NCBI RefSeq assembly: GCF_008298015.1
Contig: NZ_VTPX01000001.1
Location: 620,001 to 684,000 of the forward strand
DNA length: 64,000 nt
From: Salinicola corii
GTDB taxonomy: Bacteria; Pseudomonadota; Gammaproteobacteria; Pseudomonadales; Halomonadaceae
Reading direction: 5' to 3'
The notes beneath the pieces were generated by a model that was given only the letters and a program-made list of their open reading frames with translations, had not been told where the DNA came from and made no database searches. A program made the translations under genes and the position numbers. Below, piece after piece: positions 14,916 through 26,171 of this stretch; position 1 is the first letter of the stretch; every line of letters starts with the position of its first letter.

Positions 14916-17900
14916 TCAATGCATGGCCACGTCCGTGACCTTGATCCATCTCAATAGCGCCTGCAGCGGGTGTGGCAGCGCCTGATCGGAGAGCCGCTTG
15001 ACCTGGCTGCGACAGGAGTAGCCCGTCGCCAGCAGCCGGCCCGCGTTGGCATCGTCCTCTACCGGTTCGCGCCAGGAGAGGTCGTAGATCGTCTCCGAGG
15101 TCCGGCGATGGCGCGCCTCGTGGCCATAGGTGCCCGACATGCCGCAGCAGCCGGTGTCGACCAGGCCCAGCGAGAGGCCGAAGCGCTCGAACAGCTGCTG
15201 CCAGCCCCTGGGGCTGCCCGGCGCGTTGGTCTTCTCGGTGCAGTGGCTCAGCAGGCGATAGCCCGGGTCGGGCTGCTCGATGCGCCCGCTGTTCCAGCCC
15301 TGGGGCAGGATCGACGGTCCCAGCGACAGCAGCCACTCCTGCAGCAACAGTACCTCCGGCACCGCCTGTGGCCCCAGGGTCTTGACGTACTCCTGGCGGT
15401 AGGTGAGCGTCATCGCCGGATCGATGCCCACCAGCGGCACGCCGAAACGCGACAGCGCCTGGAGCCGGGCGGCCTGCTTCTCCGCGACCCGCCCGAAGCG
15501 GCCGAGAAATCCCTGCACGTGCAGCGGCTTGCCGTTGGGCTGGAAGGGGGCGACGAAGACCCGGATATCGAGCCGCGACAGCAGCTCGACCACGTCCATC
15601 ACCAGCCGCGATTCGAAATGGCTGGTGAAGGCGTCCTGCACCAGCACCACGCTGCGGCTTCTCTGGGCGTCGGTCAGCCTGCCTAGCGTCAGCGGCGTGG
15701 CCTCGGCAACGCCCCAGGCATCGAGCACCTTCCCGAGGCTGGCGCGTGACAGTCTCGGACTGTCGACGATGCCCAGGCGTCGCGCCAGGAAGCGATCGAT
15801 CAGGCGATTGTCGAGCAGCGCGTTGTAGAGCGGTGCCACCGGCTGCAGATGCGGCACCACGAACTCCAGCCCGCCGATCAGGTAGTCGCGTAGCGGCCGC
15901 GCGTAGCGGCTGTGGTAGCTCTCCAGAAAGCGCGAGCGAAAGTCCGGCACGTCGACCTTGATCGGACACTGGCCGGCGCAGGACTTGCACGCCAGGCAGC
16001 CGGCCATGGCGTCGTAGACCTCGTGGGAGAAGTCCTCTTCTCCGCGGCGTTTCGCCAGCGAGCGCTTGAACTTGCCGGGCAGGGCAGTGAGCCAGTGACT
16101 GAAGCCGGCCTGACGCTGCTCCCGCGCCACCTCGAGCACGTCGACGCCGGCGTTGCCCTGGCGGCGTAGCCACTCGCGCATCAGGCTGGCGCGGCCCTTG
16201 GGCGAGTGCACCCGCTCGCGGGTCGCCTTCCAGGAAGGGCACATGGCATCGGCGGGATCGTAGTTGTAGCAGGCGCCGTTGCCGTTGCAGTAGACCGCGC
16301 TGGCGTTCTCCTGCCACACCCGCTCGTCGATCTGGCGATCCAGCTCGCCCCGGGTGGTGACGCCGTCGATCGCCAGCAGCCCGGGATCGTGGCCGTCGAC
16401 GATACCGATCTCGCCTGACCTGGCTCCCGGCACTGCGGAGTGCGTGATGGTATCTTCCGCCTTGCCCGCGGCTTCGGGCGGGCTGGGAAAAGACGTCTTT
16501 CCCGCGTCATCGGGGGGGATAACAAGCGGTGTCGCGATCTTGCCCGGATTGAACTGGTTGAACGGATCGAAGGCCGCCTTGACCCGCTGCAGCGCGGGGT
16601 AGAGCTCGCCGAAGAAGCGCGGCGAGTACTCGGAGCGGACGCCCTTGCCGTGTTCGCCCCACAGCAGCCCGCCGTAGCGCTGGGTGAGTGCCGCGACCTG
16701 ATCGGAGATCTCGCGGATCAGCCGTGCCTGGTTTGGGTCCTTTATGTCGATCGCCGGGCGCACATGGAGCACGCCGGCATCGACGTGGCCGAACATGCCG
16801 TATTCCAGGCCGCGGGCATCCAGCAGCTGGCGGAACTCGGCGATATAGTCGGCCAGGCTTTCCGGCGGCACCGCCGTGTCCTCCACGAACGGGATCGGGC
16901 GCTTCTCGCCATTGGCATTGCCGAGCAGCCCCACCGCACGTTTACGCATGGCGTAGACCCGGCCGATCTGCGGGCGGCCCTCGGCCAGGGTGTAACCGAG
17001 CCGCTCGACGCTGGCGTCCGAGCCCAGATGATCGGTGAAGACCCGCACCCTATCGGCCAGTCGAGCCGGATCGTCGTCGTTGAACTCGACCAGGTTGATC
17101 CCGCGAATCGGCGTCCCACGCTCGCCGTTTGCACCGACGACGGCGGGGAAGAACGCCGCCACGCTGTCCCAGACGAAATCCTCCATGGCCAGCGTCAGCA
17201 CGCGGTCGTCGATCGTCTCGATCGAGGTCGGATTGCTCACGGCCATCAGCGCCTTGGCGTCGCGCAGCGCCTCCATGAAACCGGCGTAGCGCACGTTGAC
17301 CAGGGTCGAATGCCGGGGCAACGGCAGCACGTTGAGCGTGGCCTCGTTGAGCAGCGCCAGCGAGCCCTCCGAGCCGCACAGGACGCTATTGAGATCGAAG
17401 CGCCCCTGGTCGTCGGTGAGATGGGCCAGGTCGTAGCCGGTCAGACAGCGATTGAGCGGCGGGAAGATGGCATCGATTCGCTCGCGCTCGGTCTCGGCGA
17501 TGCCGCTGACCGCGCGATGGATCTCGCCGACCCGATCATCGCGCTGGCACATGGCGGTCAGGGCCGCGTTGTCCAGCGGTTGGCTCTCGAGTCGCTCGCC
17601 GCCGGGCAGCACCACCTCCAGCGCCAGCACGTGGTTGCGCGTCTTGCCGTACTCGCAGCTGCCCTGGCCGCTGGCGTCGGTGGAGATCATGCCGCCGATC
17701 GTGGCGCGGTTGGAGGTGGAGAGCTCCGGCGCGAAGAACAGCCCGTGGGGCCGGAGCGCAGCGTTCAACTGATCCTTGACCACGCCGGCCTGGACGCGCA
17801 CGCGGCGGTTCTCGACGTCGATCTCGACGATCCGGTTCATGTAGCGGGAGACGTCCACCACCAGGCCGTCGGTCAGCGACTGGCCGTTGGTGCCGGTGCC

Positions 17901-18173
17901 GCCGCCCCGGGGCGCGAGCACGACGTCGCGATACGCCGCCTGCGCCATGAGCCGGGCGATCCGCTGGAGATCGGCGGCGTCGCGGGGATAAATAACGGCC
18001 GCTGGCTGGCGCTGGTAGATCGAGTTGTCGGTGGCCAGCACGATGCGGTTGGCCGCGTCATCGGCGATGTCGCCACGGAAGCCGGCCGCGGCCAGCTCGG
18101 CGAGGAAGCGGCGATAGCGCTCGGGCAGCGTCAGTTCGGCGCTGGTCGGGTCAAGGCGTGTCATCATTGTCAT
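14916..18173 (-). CDS. ydiJ: YdiJ-type FAD/4Fe-4S dehydrogenase (D-2-hydroxyglutarate-type)
   Basis: A 1085-residue fusion. The N-terminal FAD-binding PCMH domain (about 55-260) includes APRGGGTGTNGQSLTDG and FAPELSTSNRATIGGMISTD. The FAD-oxidase C domain contains FGHVDAGVLHVRPAID. The C-terminal iron-sulfur part, from about 640, has CNGNGACYNYDPADAMCPS and CLACKSCAGQCPIKVD, followed by CCG-type segments (DTGCCGMSGTYGHE). E. coli YdiJ, about 1018 residues, oxidises D-2-hydroxyglutarate; the same substrate is likely but D-lactate cannot be excluded. Start 18173 has a poor ribosome site and ATGs at 18167 and 18164 are alternatives. Confidence 0.88.
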   Translation of the reverse strand: MTMMTRLDPTSAELTLPERYRRFLAELAAAGFRGDIADDAANRIVLATDNSIYQRQPAAVIYPRDAADLQRIARLMAQAAYRDVVLAPRGGGTGTNGQSLTDGLVVDVSRYMNRIVEIDVENRRVRVQAGVVKDQLNAALRPHGLFFAPELSTSNRATIGGMISTDASGQGSCEYGKTRNHVLALEVVLPGGERLESQPLDNAALTAMCQRDDRVGEIHRAVSGIAETERERIDAIFPPLNRCLTGYDLAHLTDDQGRFDLNSVLCGSEGSLALLNEATLNVLPLPRHSTLVNVRYAGFMEALRDAKALMAVSNPTSIETIDDRVLTLAMEDFVWDSVAAFFPAVVGANGERGTPIRGINLVEFNDDDPARLADRVRVFTDHLGSDASVERLGYTLAEGRPQIGRVYAMRKRAVGLLGNANGEKRPIPFVEDTAVPPESLADYIAEFRQLLDARGLEYGMFGHVDAGVLHVRPAIDIKDPNQARLIREISDQVAALTQRYGGLLWGEHGKGVRSEYSPRFFGELYPALQRVKAAFDPFNQFNPGKIATPLVIPPDDAGKTSFPSPPEAAGKAEDTITHSAVPGARSGEIGIVDGHDPGLLAIDGVTTRGELDRQIDERVWQENASAVYCNGNGACYNYDPADAMCPSWKATRERVHSPKGRASLMREWLRRQGNAGVDVLEVAREQRQAGFSHWLTALPGKFKRSLAKRRGEEDFSHEVYDAMAGCLACKSCAGQCPIKVDVPDFRSRFLESYHSRYARPLRDYLIGGLEFVVPHLQPVAPLYNALLDNRLIDRFLARRLGIVDSPRLSRASLGKVLDAWGVAEATPLTLGRLTDAQRSRSVVLVQDAFTSHFESRLVMDVVELLSRLDIRVFVAPFQPNGKPLHVQGFLGRFGRVAEKQAARLQALSRFGVPLVGIDPAMTLTYRQEYVKTLGPQAVPEVLLLQEWLLSLGPSILPQGWNSGRIEQPDPGYRLLSHCTEKTNAPGSPRGWQQLFERFGLSLGLVDTGCCGMSGTYGHEARHRRTSETIYDLSWREPVEDDANAGRLLATGYSCRSQVKRLSDQALPHPLQALLRWIKVTDVAMH

Positions 18174-19762
<1,589 letters not shown>

Positions 19763-19956
19763 TGTCGGGTTTCGCACCGCACCGAACGACCCCGAGCGAA
19801 ATGGAGCGAGGGATCGTTTGGTTATAACCATGCAAGAAAGCGTTTCTTGGAGTGACGGCGTTGGCTCTTTACACTTTCGATATAAGAGCCAAGCTGAATC
19901 TGGTTGTTTGTTCTAAAGACACTCCTTTCTTTGTGTTCTCAACCGGCGTTTTCATC

Positions 19957-21165
19957 GTGACCGAATCCCTGACCCTGCAATACGATCCGGCTGCGCTTGA
20001 TCTCCACCTGTTTGGTGGTGGCTGCGAGGCCCTGACGCTGGCTCGCCAGTTCGCCGGACTCGCGCCGCGCCTGACGCTGCATGCCGATTCGGTGATGCCG
20101 GGACTGCGTGGGTTGTGCGAGGGGCAGGATTGGGCGATTCGGGCCGATGATCCTCCGCGCCCCGCTGCGAGTCAGTTGTGGGTGGTCGCCAGTGGCGACG
20201 TGGCGCGCGACGCGCTTCTGGCGCAGTACGCTCGCGAGGCTGGCGTGGCGGTTTTCGTACCGTCGCATCCGGCGCTTTGCAGCGTGCGTCTGCCGCCACG
20301 GGTGACGACCCAGGGCGTTACCGAGAGCGCGGAGGGGCTGGCGCCGGGCAACTGGCGGCGCGGCCACGTCTCGCTGGTCGGGGCCGGCCCTGGGGACCCT
20401 GAGCTGCTGACGCTGAAAGCCCTGAGGCAGCTGCAGCAGGCGGATATCGTCATCCACGACCGGCTGGTCAGCCAGGAGATCCTGGCCCTGGTGAGGCCCG
20501 ATGCCAGGCGTTTCTACGTCGGCAAGGCGCGCTCCCGGCACAGTGTGCCCCAGGAAGGCATCAACCAGGCGCTGGTCGATTGGGCCAGGGCGGGCAACCG
20601 GGTGGTTCGGCTGAAGGGCGGTGATCCGTTCATCTTCGGCCGCGGCGGGGAAGAACTCGAGACGCTGGTCGCCGCCGGGGTCGAATTCGATGTCGTGCCG
20701 GGGATCACCGCGGCCTCCGGCTGCGCCGCCTATGCCGGCCTGCCGTTGACCCATCGCGATCATGCCCAGTCGGTGCGTTTCGTCACCGGTCATCTCAAGA
20801 ACGGCAGTTGCGATCTCGACTGGCCGGCGCTGGCACGGGGCGGCCAGACCCTGGTCTTCTACATGGGCCTGGGTGCGCTGGCGCTGATTCGCGAACGCCT
20901 GGTGGCACACGGGCTGGACGCGGCCACGCCGCTGGCGCTGATCGAGCAGGGCACCACCGCCAACCAGCGTGTGCATCTGGGGACGCTGGCGCGGCTTCCG
21001 GACAGCCTCGCCCGACACCAGCCCCGGCCGCCGACGCTGATCGTCGTCGGCAGCGTGGTCGAATTGGCCTCGCGTCTCGACTGGTTCAAGCCGACCGATA
21101 GCGGCAGCCTGGGCTGGGTCGAGGGCAAGCACCCCACACCGCTCACCCGGGCCGACAGCGCCTGA
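19957..21165 (+). CDS. CysG-like uroporphyrinogen-III C-methyltransferase, decayed N domain
   Basis: 402 residues from GTG 19957. The C-terminal SUMT domain (about 135-385) is intact: [58 protein letters not shown] and [17 protein letters not shown]. It makes precorrin-2 for siroheme. The N-terminal 120 residues resemble the CysG Rossmann fold ([15 protein letters not shown]) but stop after [11 protein letters not shown]. The roughly 90-residue dimerisation/chelatase part is missing. Asp104 of E. coli CysG (NVVDAP) aligns with Ser in VPSHP. Dehydrogenase and ferrochelatase activity are therefore doubtful, and another enzyme should do those steps. The 194-nt gap after serS has no other gene. 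Confidence 0.85.
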   Translation: MTESLTLQYDPAALDLHLFGGGCEALTLARQFAGLAPRLTLHADSVMPGLRGLCEGQDWAIRADDPPRPAASQLWVVASGDVARDALLAQYAREAGVAVFVPSHPALCSVRLPPRVTTQGVTESAEGLAPGNWRRGHVSLVGAGPGDPELLTLKALRQLQQADIVIHDRLVSQEILALVRPDARRFYVGKARSRHSVPQEGINQALVDWARAGNRVVRLKGGDPFIFGRGGEELETLVAAGVEFDVVPGITAASGCAAYAGLPLTHRDHAQSVRFVTGHLKNGSCDLDWPALARGGQTLVFYMGLGALALIRERLVAHGLDAATPLALIEQGTTANQRVHLGTLARLPDSLARHQPRPPTLIVVGSVVELASRLDWFKPTDSGSLGWVEGKHPTPLTRADSA

Positions 21166-21356
21166 GGCAATCCGCCACTGGCGGCCGCTGATCCTGGGCT
21201 CCCGGCCTCGTGGGGGGGCGGGACGGCAGGCGTCATCCTCCTCTCGGTCGACATCCTCGACGTTTCCATCGATAGATCAACCGGATAGCGGTCAGGTCGT
21301 CGTTGACGCCATCTTCCGGCGCTTCGACAATGAGAGCTCGCGACGGGGAGAGGCGC

Positions 21357-23330
21357 ATGAACGTTGAGCAGTTGGATATCCGTGGCCACATGGCGCAGTT
21401 CGCGCCGTTCGACGATCTTCCCGATGCGCTGCTCGACCGTATCGCCGGCGAAGTCGAAATCCGCTATTTCCAGGCCGGCAGCGAGCTGCTGGTCAAGGAC
21501 CAACCGATCGAATCGCTGTGGTACATTCGCAGCGGGGCGGTGGAGATGTACCAGCGCAGCGGCCGGCTTTTCAACCGTCTGAGCGAGGGCGACATCTTCG
21601 GCTACTCGGACCTGCTGCGCAGCAACCGCCGGGTGCGCTACCCGGTCAGCGCTATCGAGGACACGCTGATCTATTTCATCCCCGGCGATGTCTTCGAGAC
21701 GATCTGCGACGAGGACGACGACTTTGCCGAGTTCGTGGAGACCGGTGGCCAACGTCTCAAGGTAACGGTGGAGCAACAGCGCGACGATAGCGGCCTGATG
21801 ACGACCCGGGTGCGCAAGCTGATCAATCGACAGCCGCAGATGGTCGAAGCCTCCATGTCCCTGCAGCAGGCGGCATGGCAGATGCGCGATGCTAACGCCA
21901 CCTGCGTGCTGGTGGTTGATGTCACCGAGACCCAGTCCGCCTATACCTTCACCGGCCCCGACGGCCGACACTGGCAGCTCAACGGCATTCTGACCGATCG
22001 CGATTTCTGCACACGCGTGCTGGCGGAGGGTAAGTCGGCCCAGACCCCGGTGGGCGATGTCATGTCGCGGAAAGTCATCGTTATCCAGTCCGATGAATCG
22101 GTCTACGAAGCGATGCTATGCATGTTGCGCAATCAGGTTCATCACCTGCCGGTACTACACCGTCGTCAGCCGGTCGGCGTGCTCCACCTCTCAGACATCG
22201 TCCGCCACGAGACTCACAGCAGCCTGTTTCTGGTCAACAACATCTTCGTTCAGAACACGCCCGAGCAACTGGCACGGCTGGCGCCGGAGGTTCGCACGGG
22301 GTTCGTGCGCATGGTCTCCGACGGTGCCAACTCCGAGATGGTCTGCCGGGCGCTGGCGACGATCGGGCGGGCGTTCACGCAGCGTCTGATCGAACTGGCG
22401 GAAGCCGAGTTGGGACCGGCACCGGTACCCTACTGTTTCATGGTGCTGGGCTCGATGGCACGGGAGGAGCCGACCATCAACGCGGATCAGGACAACGCGC
22501 TGGTGTTCGACGATCGCTACGACCCGGTTCGGCACGGAGAGTATTTCGAAGCCCTGGCCAGTTTCGTCTGCGACGGTCTCGCCGCTTGCGGTTACGCCTA
22601 TTGCAAGGGCGATGTCATGGCGACCAACCCCCGCTGGCGCCAGCCGTTGCAGGTCTGGAAGGAATACTTTACCGAGTGGATGAACGAACCCAACGGCGAA
22701 CGGCTGCTGCACAGTTCGATATTCTTCGATCTCGCGCCCGTGCATGGCGAGACACCCATGGTCGAAGCGTTACAGGATCTGATCGCCGATCTGGCACCGC
22801 AGCGACCGGTCTTTCTGGCGGCGTTGGCGCGCAACGCCAAGAATCGCACGCCTCCGCTGGGATTCTTTCGCCAGTTCGTCATGGAGCAGGATGGCGAACA
22901 TCGCAAGTCGATCAACCTCAAGCGCCGAGGCACCGCGCCGCTGACCGACCTGGTTCGCGTGCATGCGCTGGCCTGCGGCTCCAAGGCGCAGAACAGCTTT
23001 GCCCGACTCGATGACATTGCCCAGACCAAACTACTGGCTGATGGTGTCACCGAGCGTCTGCGCTACGCCTTCGAGTTCATGTCGATGGTACGTATTCGCC
23101 ATCAGGCCGATGCGATCGAGCGGAGTGCCGAACCCGACAATAGCGTCGATCCGGAGAACATCGGTAGCCGGGAGCGGCACCATCTGAAGGACGCCTTCGA
23201 GGCGATCAGCAACGCCCAGAAATTTCTGTCCTTCCGTTACACCATGCCGTCCAAGTCGGGTTCCTCCCAAACGGGCGCGTCCTCCTCAGGAGGCCCTGAC
23301 AGCCAGGCTTCGCAGCGGAGCCGCCGATGA
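21357..23330 (+). CDS. cNMP-binding/CBS/DUF294 nucleotidyltransferase-like protein
   Basis: 657 residues; start 21357 follows GGGGAGAGG. Domains in order: a cyclic-nucleotide-binding-like domain (about 10-125), a pair of CBS domains (about 155-290, with GILTDRDFCTRVL and MSRKVIVIQSDESVYEAMLCM), a DUF294 nucleotidyltransferase-like domain (about 320-460, with MVLGSMAREEPTINADQDNA, whose GSxxREE/DQD pattern suggests metal ligands), and the DUF294 C-terminal helical domain. The role is unknown; proteins of this layout are thought to sense nucleotides. It overlaps the exonuclease gene by 4 nt, a pairing seen in many proteobacteria next to acetate/solute transport genes. Confidence 0.88.
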   Translation: MNVEQLDIRGHMAQFAPFDDLPDALLDRIAGEVEIRYFQAGSELLVKDQPIESLWYIRSGAVEMYQRSGRLFNRLSEGDIFGYSDLLRSNRRVRYPVSAIEDTLIYFIPGDVFETICDEDDDFAEFVETGGQRLKVTVEQQRDDSGLMTTRVRKLINRQPQMVEASMSLQQAAWQMRDANATCVLVVDVTETQSAYTFTGPDGRHWQLNGILTDRDFCTRVLAEGKSAQTPVGDVMSRKVIVIQSDESVYEAMLCMLRNQVHHLPVLHRRQPVGVLHLSDIVRHETHSSLFLVNNIFVQNTPEQLARLAPEVRTGFVRMVSDGANSEMVCRALATIGRAFTQRLIELAEAELGPAPVPYCFMVLGSMAREEPTINADQDNALVFDDRYDPVRHGEYFEALASFVCDGLAACGYAYCKGDVMATNPRWRQPLQVWKEYFTEWMNEPNGERLLHSSIFFDLAPVHGETPMVEALQDLIADLAPQRPVFLAALARNAKNRTPPLGFFRQFVMEQDGEHRKSINLKRRGTAPLTDLVRVHALACGSKAQNSFARLDDIAQTKLLADGVTERLRYAFEFMSMVRIRHQADAIERSAEPDNSVDPENIGSRERHHLKDAFEAISNAQKFLSFRYTMPSKSGSSQTGASSSGGPDSQASQRSRR

Positions 23331-24052
23331 CGTTACGTCCCGGCACGAGAGGGCAGAACCCGCCGACCTGGCCGGACTACATGGCCTCGCGCGCGCAGCA
23401 GGCTCGTGAACCCCGGTTGGTCAGCTTCTTCGCCGGGGGAACGCTGGACCCCGATACCCCAATCGGCGAGGCGCCGCTGGTGGCGATGGACTTCGAGACC
23501 ACCGGTCTGGATAGCAGCCGTCACGACATCGTCAGTGTCGGGGTGATGCCTTTCACCCTGTCCCGAATCCGGCCGGCCGACGGCCGCTACTGGGTACTGT
23601 CACCGCGCCGCAAGCTGAGCGGCGAGTCGGTCGCTTTTCACCACATTACCCATGCTGAGGTGGCGGACGCTCCCGACTTCTCGGCGATCATCGATGACCT
23701 GTTGGCCTCGCTCGCCGGCCGGCTGGTCGTCGTGCACTATCGCCAGTTGGAACGGGCGTTCCTCGATGCCGCGATACGCGAGCGGCTGGGTGATGGCCTG
23801 CTGATGCCGATGATCGACACCATGTCGCTGGAAGCACGGATTCACCGGCAATCCTGGTGGGCGAGGCTGCGTCGTTGGGCGGGGCGACCGATGGCGTCGA
23901 TTCGCCTGCACGAGAGCCGACAGCGCTACCATCTTCCTGCCTACACTGGCCATCATGCACTGATCGATTCGCTGGCGACGGCAGAGCTGCTCCAGGCGCA
24001 GATTCTCTACCACTACGACTGGGAGACGCCGGTCGGCGCGCTGTGGCGTTGA
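23327..24052 (+). CDS. DEDD-family 3'-5' exonuclease (DnaQ-like)
   Basis: 241 residues, ATGA overlap with the DUF294 gene. Exo I motif MDFETTGLD (residues about 51-59) carries the first Asp and Glu, Exo II region is HYRQLERAFLDAA, and Exo III includes HHALIDSLATAELL with the conserved His and Asp. It is therefore a DEDDh exonuclease resembling the epsilon subunit of DNA polymerase III, but with its own N-terminal extension of about 45 residues and no polymerase-binding tail. The substrate is unknown; coupling to the DUF294 gene implies a shared nucleotide-related job. Confidence 0.85.
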   Translation: MTLRPGTRGQNPPTWPDYMASRAQQAREPRLVSFFAGGTLDPDTPIGEAPLVAMDFETTGLDSSRHDIVSVGVMPFTLSRIRPADGRYWVLSPRRKLSGESVAFHHITHAEVADAPDFSAIIDDLLASLAGRLVVVHYRQLERAFLDAAIRERLGDGLLMPMIDTMSLEARIHRQSWWARLRRWAGRPMASIRLHESRQRYHLPAYTGHHALIDSLATAELLQAQILYHYDWETPVGALWR

Positions 24053-24096
24053 GCCGGATAGAGACAGGGCGCGACGAGCCTGGAAGCGAATGCAAA

Positions 24097-24127
24097 AAAG
24101 CGGGCGACTCTCTGAGCCGCCCGCTTT
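24097..24127. terminator. Bidirectional terminator exonuclease/BCCT
   Basis: AAAGCGGGCG (24097-24106) pairs perfectly with CGCCCGCTTT (24118-24127); A-rich upstream and T-rich downstream flanks make it work on both strands between convergent genes. Confidence 0.8.
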
Positions 24128-24154
24128 CATGATCCGCCGTTTAGAACGAGGTCG

Positions 24155-25786
24155 TCAGCCGCGAGGCTCGGATCGCAACCCCTGAATGATGGCGTAGCAC
24201 GCTGCCAGAAGGACGATCGTGAACGGCAGGCCCGTGGTGATGACGGCTGCCTGAAGTGCCCCCAGGCCTCCGCCCAGCAGCAACGCGATGGCTATGGCAC
24301 CTTCGATCAGAGCCCAGAACACGCGCTGTGGTGTCGGTGCATCGACCTTGCCGCCGGCGGTGATCGAGTCGATGACCAGTGAACCGGAGTCCGACGAGGT
24401 GATGAAGAACACCATGACCAGAACGATGCCGACGAACGAGGTGATCGACGTCAGCGGCAACTGGCTCAACATGGTGAACAACTGCAACGGCAGGTCGGCG
24501 TTCTTGACACCTTCGTAACCCTGGCTGACGAGCTGGTCGATCGCGGTGTCGCCGAAAGCGGTCATCCACAGCACGGAAACGATGGTCGGCACCAGTAGTA
24601 CCGCGATCAGGAACTCACGAACGGTGCGGCCACGGCTGACACGAGCGATGAACATGCCGACGAACGGTGACCAGGAGATCCACCAGGCCCAGTAGAAGGC
24701 AGTCCAGCCATGCACGAAGTCGCTGTCTTCACGGCCAAACGGGTTGGAGAGCGCCGGCAGGTTCTTCAGGTAGGATCCCAGATTCTCCACGAAACCGGTG
24801 GCGATCAGCAGCGTCGGACCAACGAAGATCACGAACAGCAGCAGCAGGAACGCGAGGGCCATGTTGATCTGCGACAGGCGTTGTACGCCCTTGTCGACAC
24901 CCAGCATGACCGACATGAGCGCGATGAGCGTGATGCCGATGATCAGCAGCACCATGGTCACATCGGTGTTGGGAATACCGAACAGGAAGTTGAGCCCGGC
25001 AGACGCCTGCGAGGCACCGAAACCGAGCGAGGTCGCCAGGCCGAACAGCGTCGCCAGTACGGCCAGGATGTCGATCACATGGCCCGGCCAACCCCAGATC
25101 CGTTCACCCAGGATCGGGTAGAAGATCGAGCGCATGGTCAGCGGCAGGCCCTTGTTGAAGGAGAATAGCGCCAGCGACAGGGCGACGACCGCGTAGATGC
25201 CCCACGGGTGCAGTCCCCAGTGGAAGATGGTGGAAGCCATCGCCAGCGATTGCGAGGCGGCCTGATCGCCTTGGGCACCGCCCAACGGCGCCCAGGAGTC
25301 ACCTGTCACTGAAGTACCGTAATGGGTTATGGGCTCGGAGACGCCGTAGAACATCAGTCCGATACCCATGCCCGCCGCGAACAGCATGGCGAACCAGCCT
25401 GCGTAGCTGAAGTCAGGCTTGGCGTGCAGGCCACCGATTCTCACCCTGCCCAGCGGTGTGAAGATCAGCACGACGGAGAGCAGAACGAAGATGTTGGCGG
25501 CAAACAGGAACAGCCAGCTCAAGTTGTCGGTCAGGAAGCTCTTCGCCCCGTTGAAGATTGGGCCCATCTGATCCGGTAGCGCCAGCGTGATGATGACGAA
25601 GAACAGGATAAGCAGAGACGAGACCGAAAAGACCTTGCCATGCAGATCGACGTTGAGACCAAATTTATTGGTCTGAATATTGTCCTGGCCAATCACATAA
25701 TCAGTATCGATGAGATTGGCGGGACCCTCTGGTGCCGGTATGCCTTCCTGCGGCGCATCCGGCTGATTGTTGGCGTCTTGAGCCAC
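24155..25786 (-). CDS. BCCT-family compatible-solute transporter
   Basis: 543 residues from a GTG at 25786 with GGAGACGG upstream. Twelve predicted membrane segments and the family signature around the Trp box: GWTAFYWAWWISWSPFVGMF, followed by IARVSRGRTVREF. The glycine-rich GMGIGLMFYGVSEPI segment supplies the sodium-binding helix of BetP-type transporters. It imports a quaternary amine such as glycine betaine, choline or carnitine with sodium. The N-terminal 45 residues are polar and acidic. The aromatic box suggests betaine, but the ligand is not certain. No osmoregulated promoter could be pinned down. Confidence 0.9.
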   Translation of the reverse strand: MAQDANNQPDAPQEGIPAPEGPANLIDTDYVIGQDNIQTNKFGLNVDLHGKVFSVSSLLILFFVIITLALPDQMGPIFNGAKSFLTDNLSWLFLFAANIFVLLSVVLIFTPLGRVRIGGLHAKPDFSYAGWFAMLFAAGMGIGLMFYGVSEPITHYGTSVTGDSWAPLGGAQGDQAASQSLAMASTIFHWGLHPWGIYAVVALSLALFSFNKGLPLTMRSIFYPILGERIWGWPGHVIDILAVLATLFGLATSLGFGASQASAGLNFLFGIPNTDVTMVLLIIGITLIALMSVMLGVDKGVQRLSQINMALAFLLLLFVIFVGPTLLIATGFVENLGSYLKNLPALSNPFGREDSDFVHGWTAFYWAWWISWSPFVGMFIARVSRGRTVREFLIAVLLVPTIVSVLWMTAFGDTAIDQLVSQGYEGVKNADLPLQLFTMLSQLPLTSITSFVGIVLVMVFFITSSDSGSLVIDSITAGGKVDAPTPQRVFWALIEGAIAIALLLGGGLGALQAAVITTGLPFTIVLLAACYAIIQGLRSEPRG

Positions 25787-26112
25787 TAGCCGTCTCCATT
25801 CTTTGATGAGTCAGTTCGAGGTCGCACTCGCGTGGCGACGATTCCCTTGCGCTCCCTTGCGTCGTTCGGGCGTCGTGTCAGCACGTGCCCACCCGGTCCA
25901 GGCAGAGCACACAGTCTGGCGTATCCGCGGGAACACGCAAGTTTCCCAATTATCCTGAATCAAGTCGGTGCTTCCAACCGTCTCGGCAAGAATCCGGCAG
26001 TTCTTCGCCGCTGGTCGCGACCGATATCGCGATGATAGCGGCTTTCGATTCCCGATCCTGTTCTGACGACGACGTGAGGGATAGACCAAGGTCAGAGTGA
26101 AACGCACTGCTG
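25787..26112. other. Divergent intergenic region, BCCT side
   Basis: 326 nt upstream of the BCCT gene. I find no supported gene; the small frames here read through low-complexity Arg-rich translations. Several stretches are AT-richer than the neighbourhood (for example 25935-25990), as expected of promoters, but no clear -35/-10 pair could be assigned by eye. Confidence 0.4.
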
Positions 26113-26153
26113 TTGTCGCCTATAGTCGTAGTTGTATTTAAACGAATGTTTGA
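26113..26153 (+). promoter_or_regulatory. Promoter with PsrA-like operator
   Basis: TTGTCG (26113-26118) and TATTTA (26135-26140) are 16 nt apart. Overlapping the -10 and start site is AAAC-GAAT-GTTTG (26140-26152), which fits the PsrA operator described in Pseudomonas, (G/C)AAAC-N2-4-GTTT(G/C). PsrA is a fatty-acid-responsive TetR repressor of beta-oxidation genes. A site over the promoter of an acyl-CoA dehydrogenase is what that regulation predicts. Confidence 0.5.
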
Positions 26154-26171
26154 ATCTCCGGGAGGGTTCGA

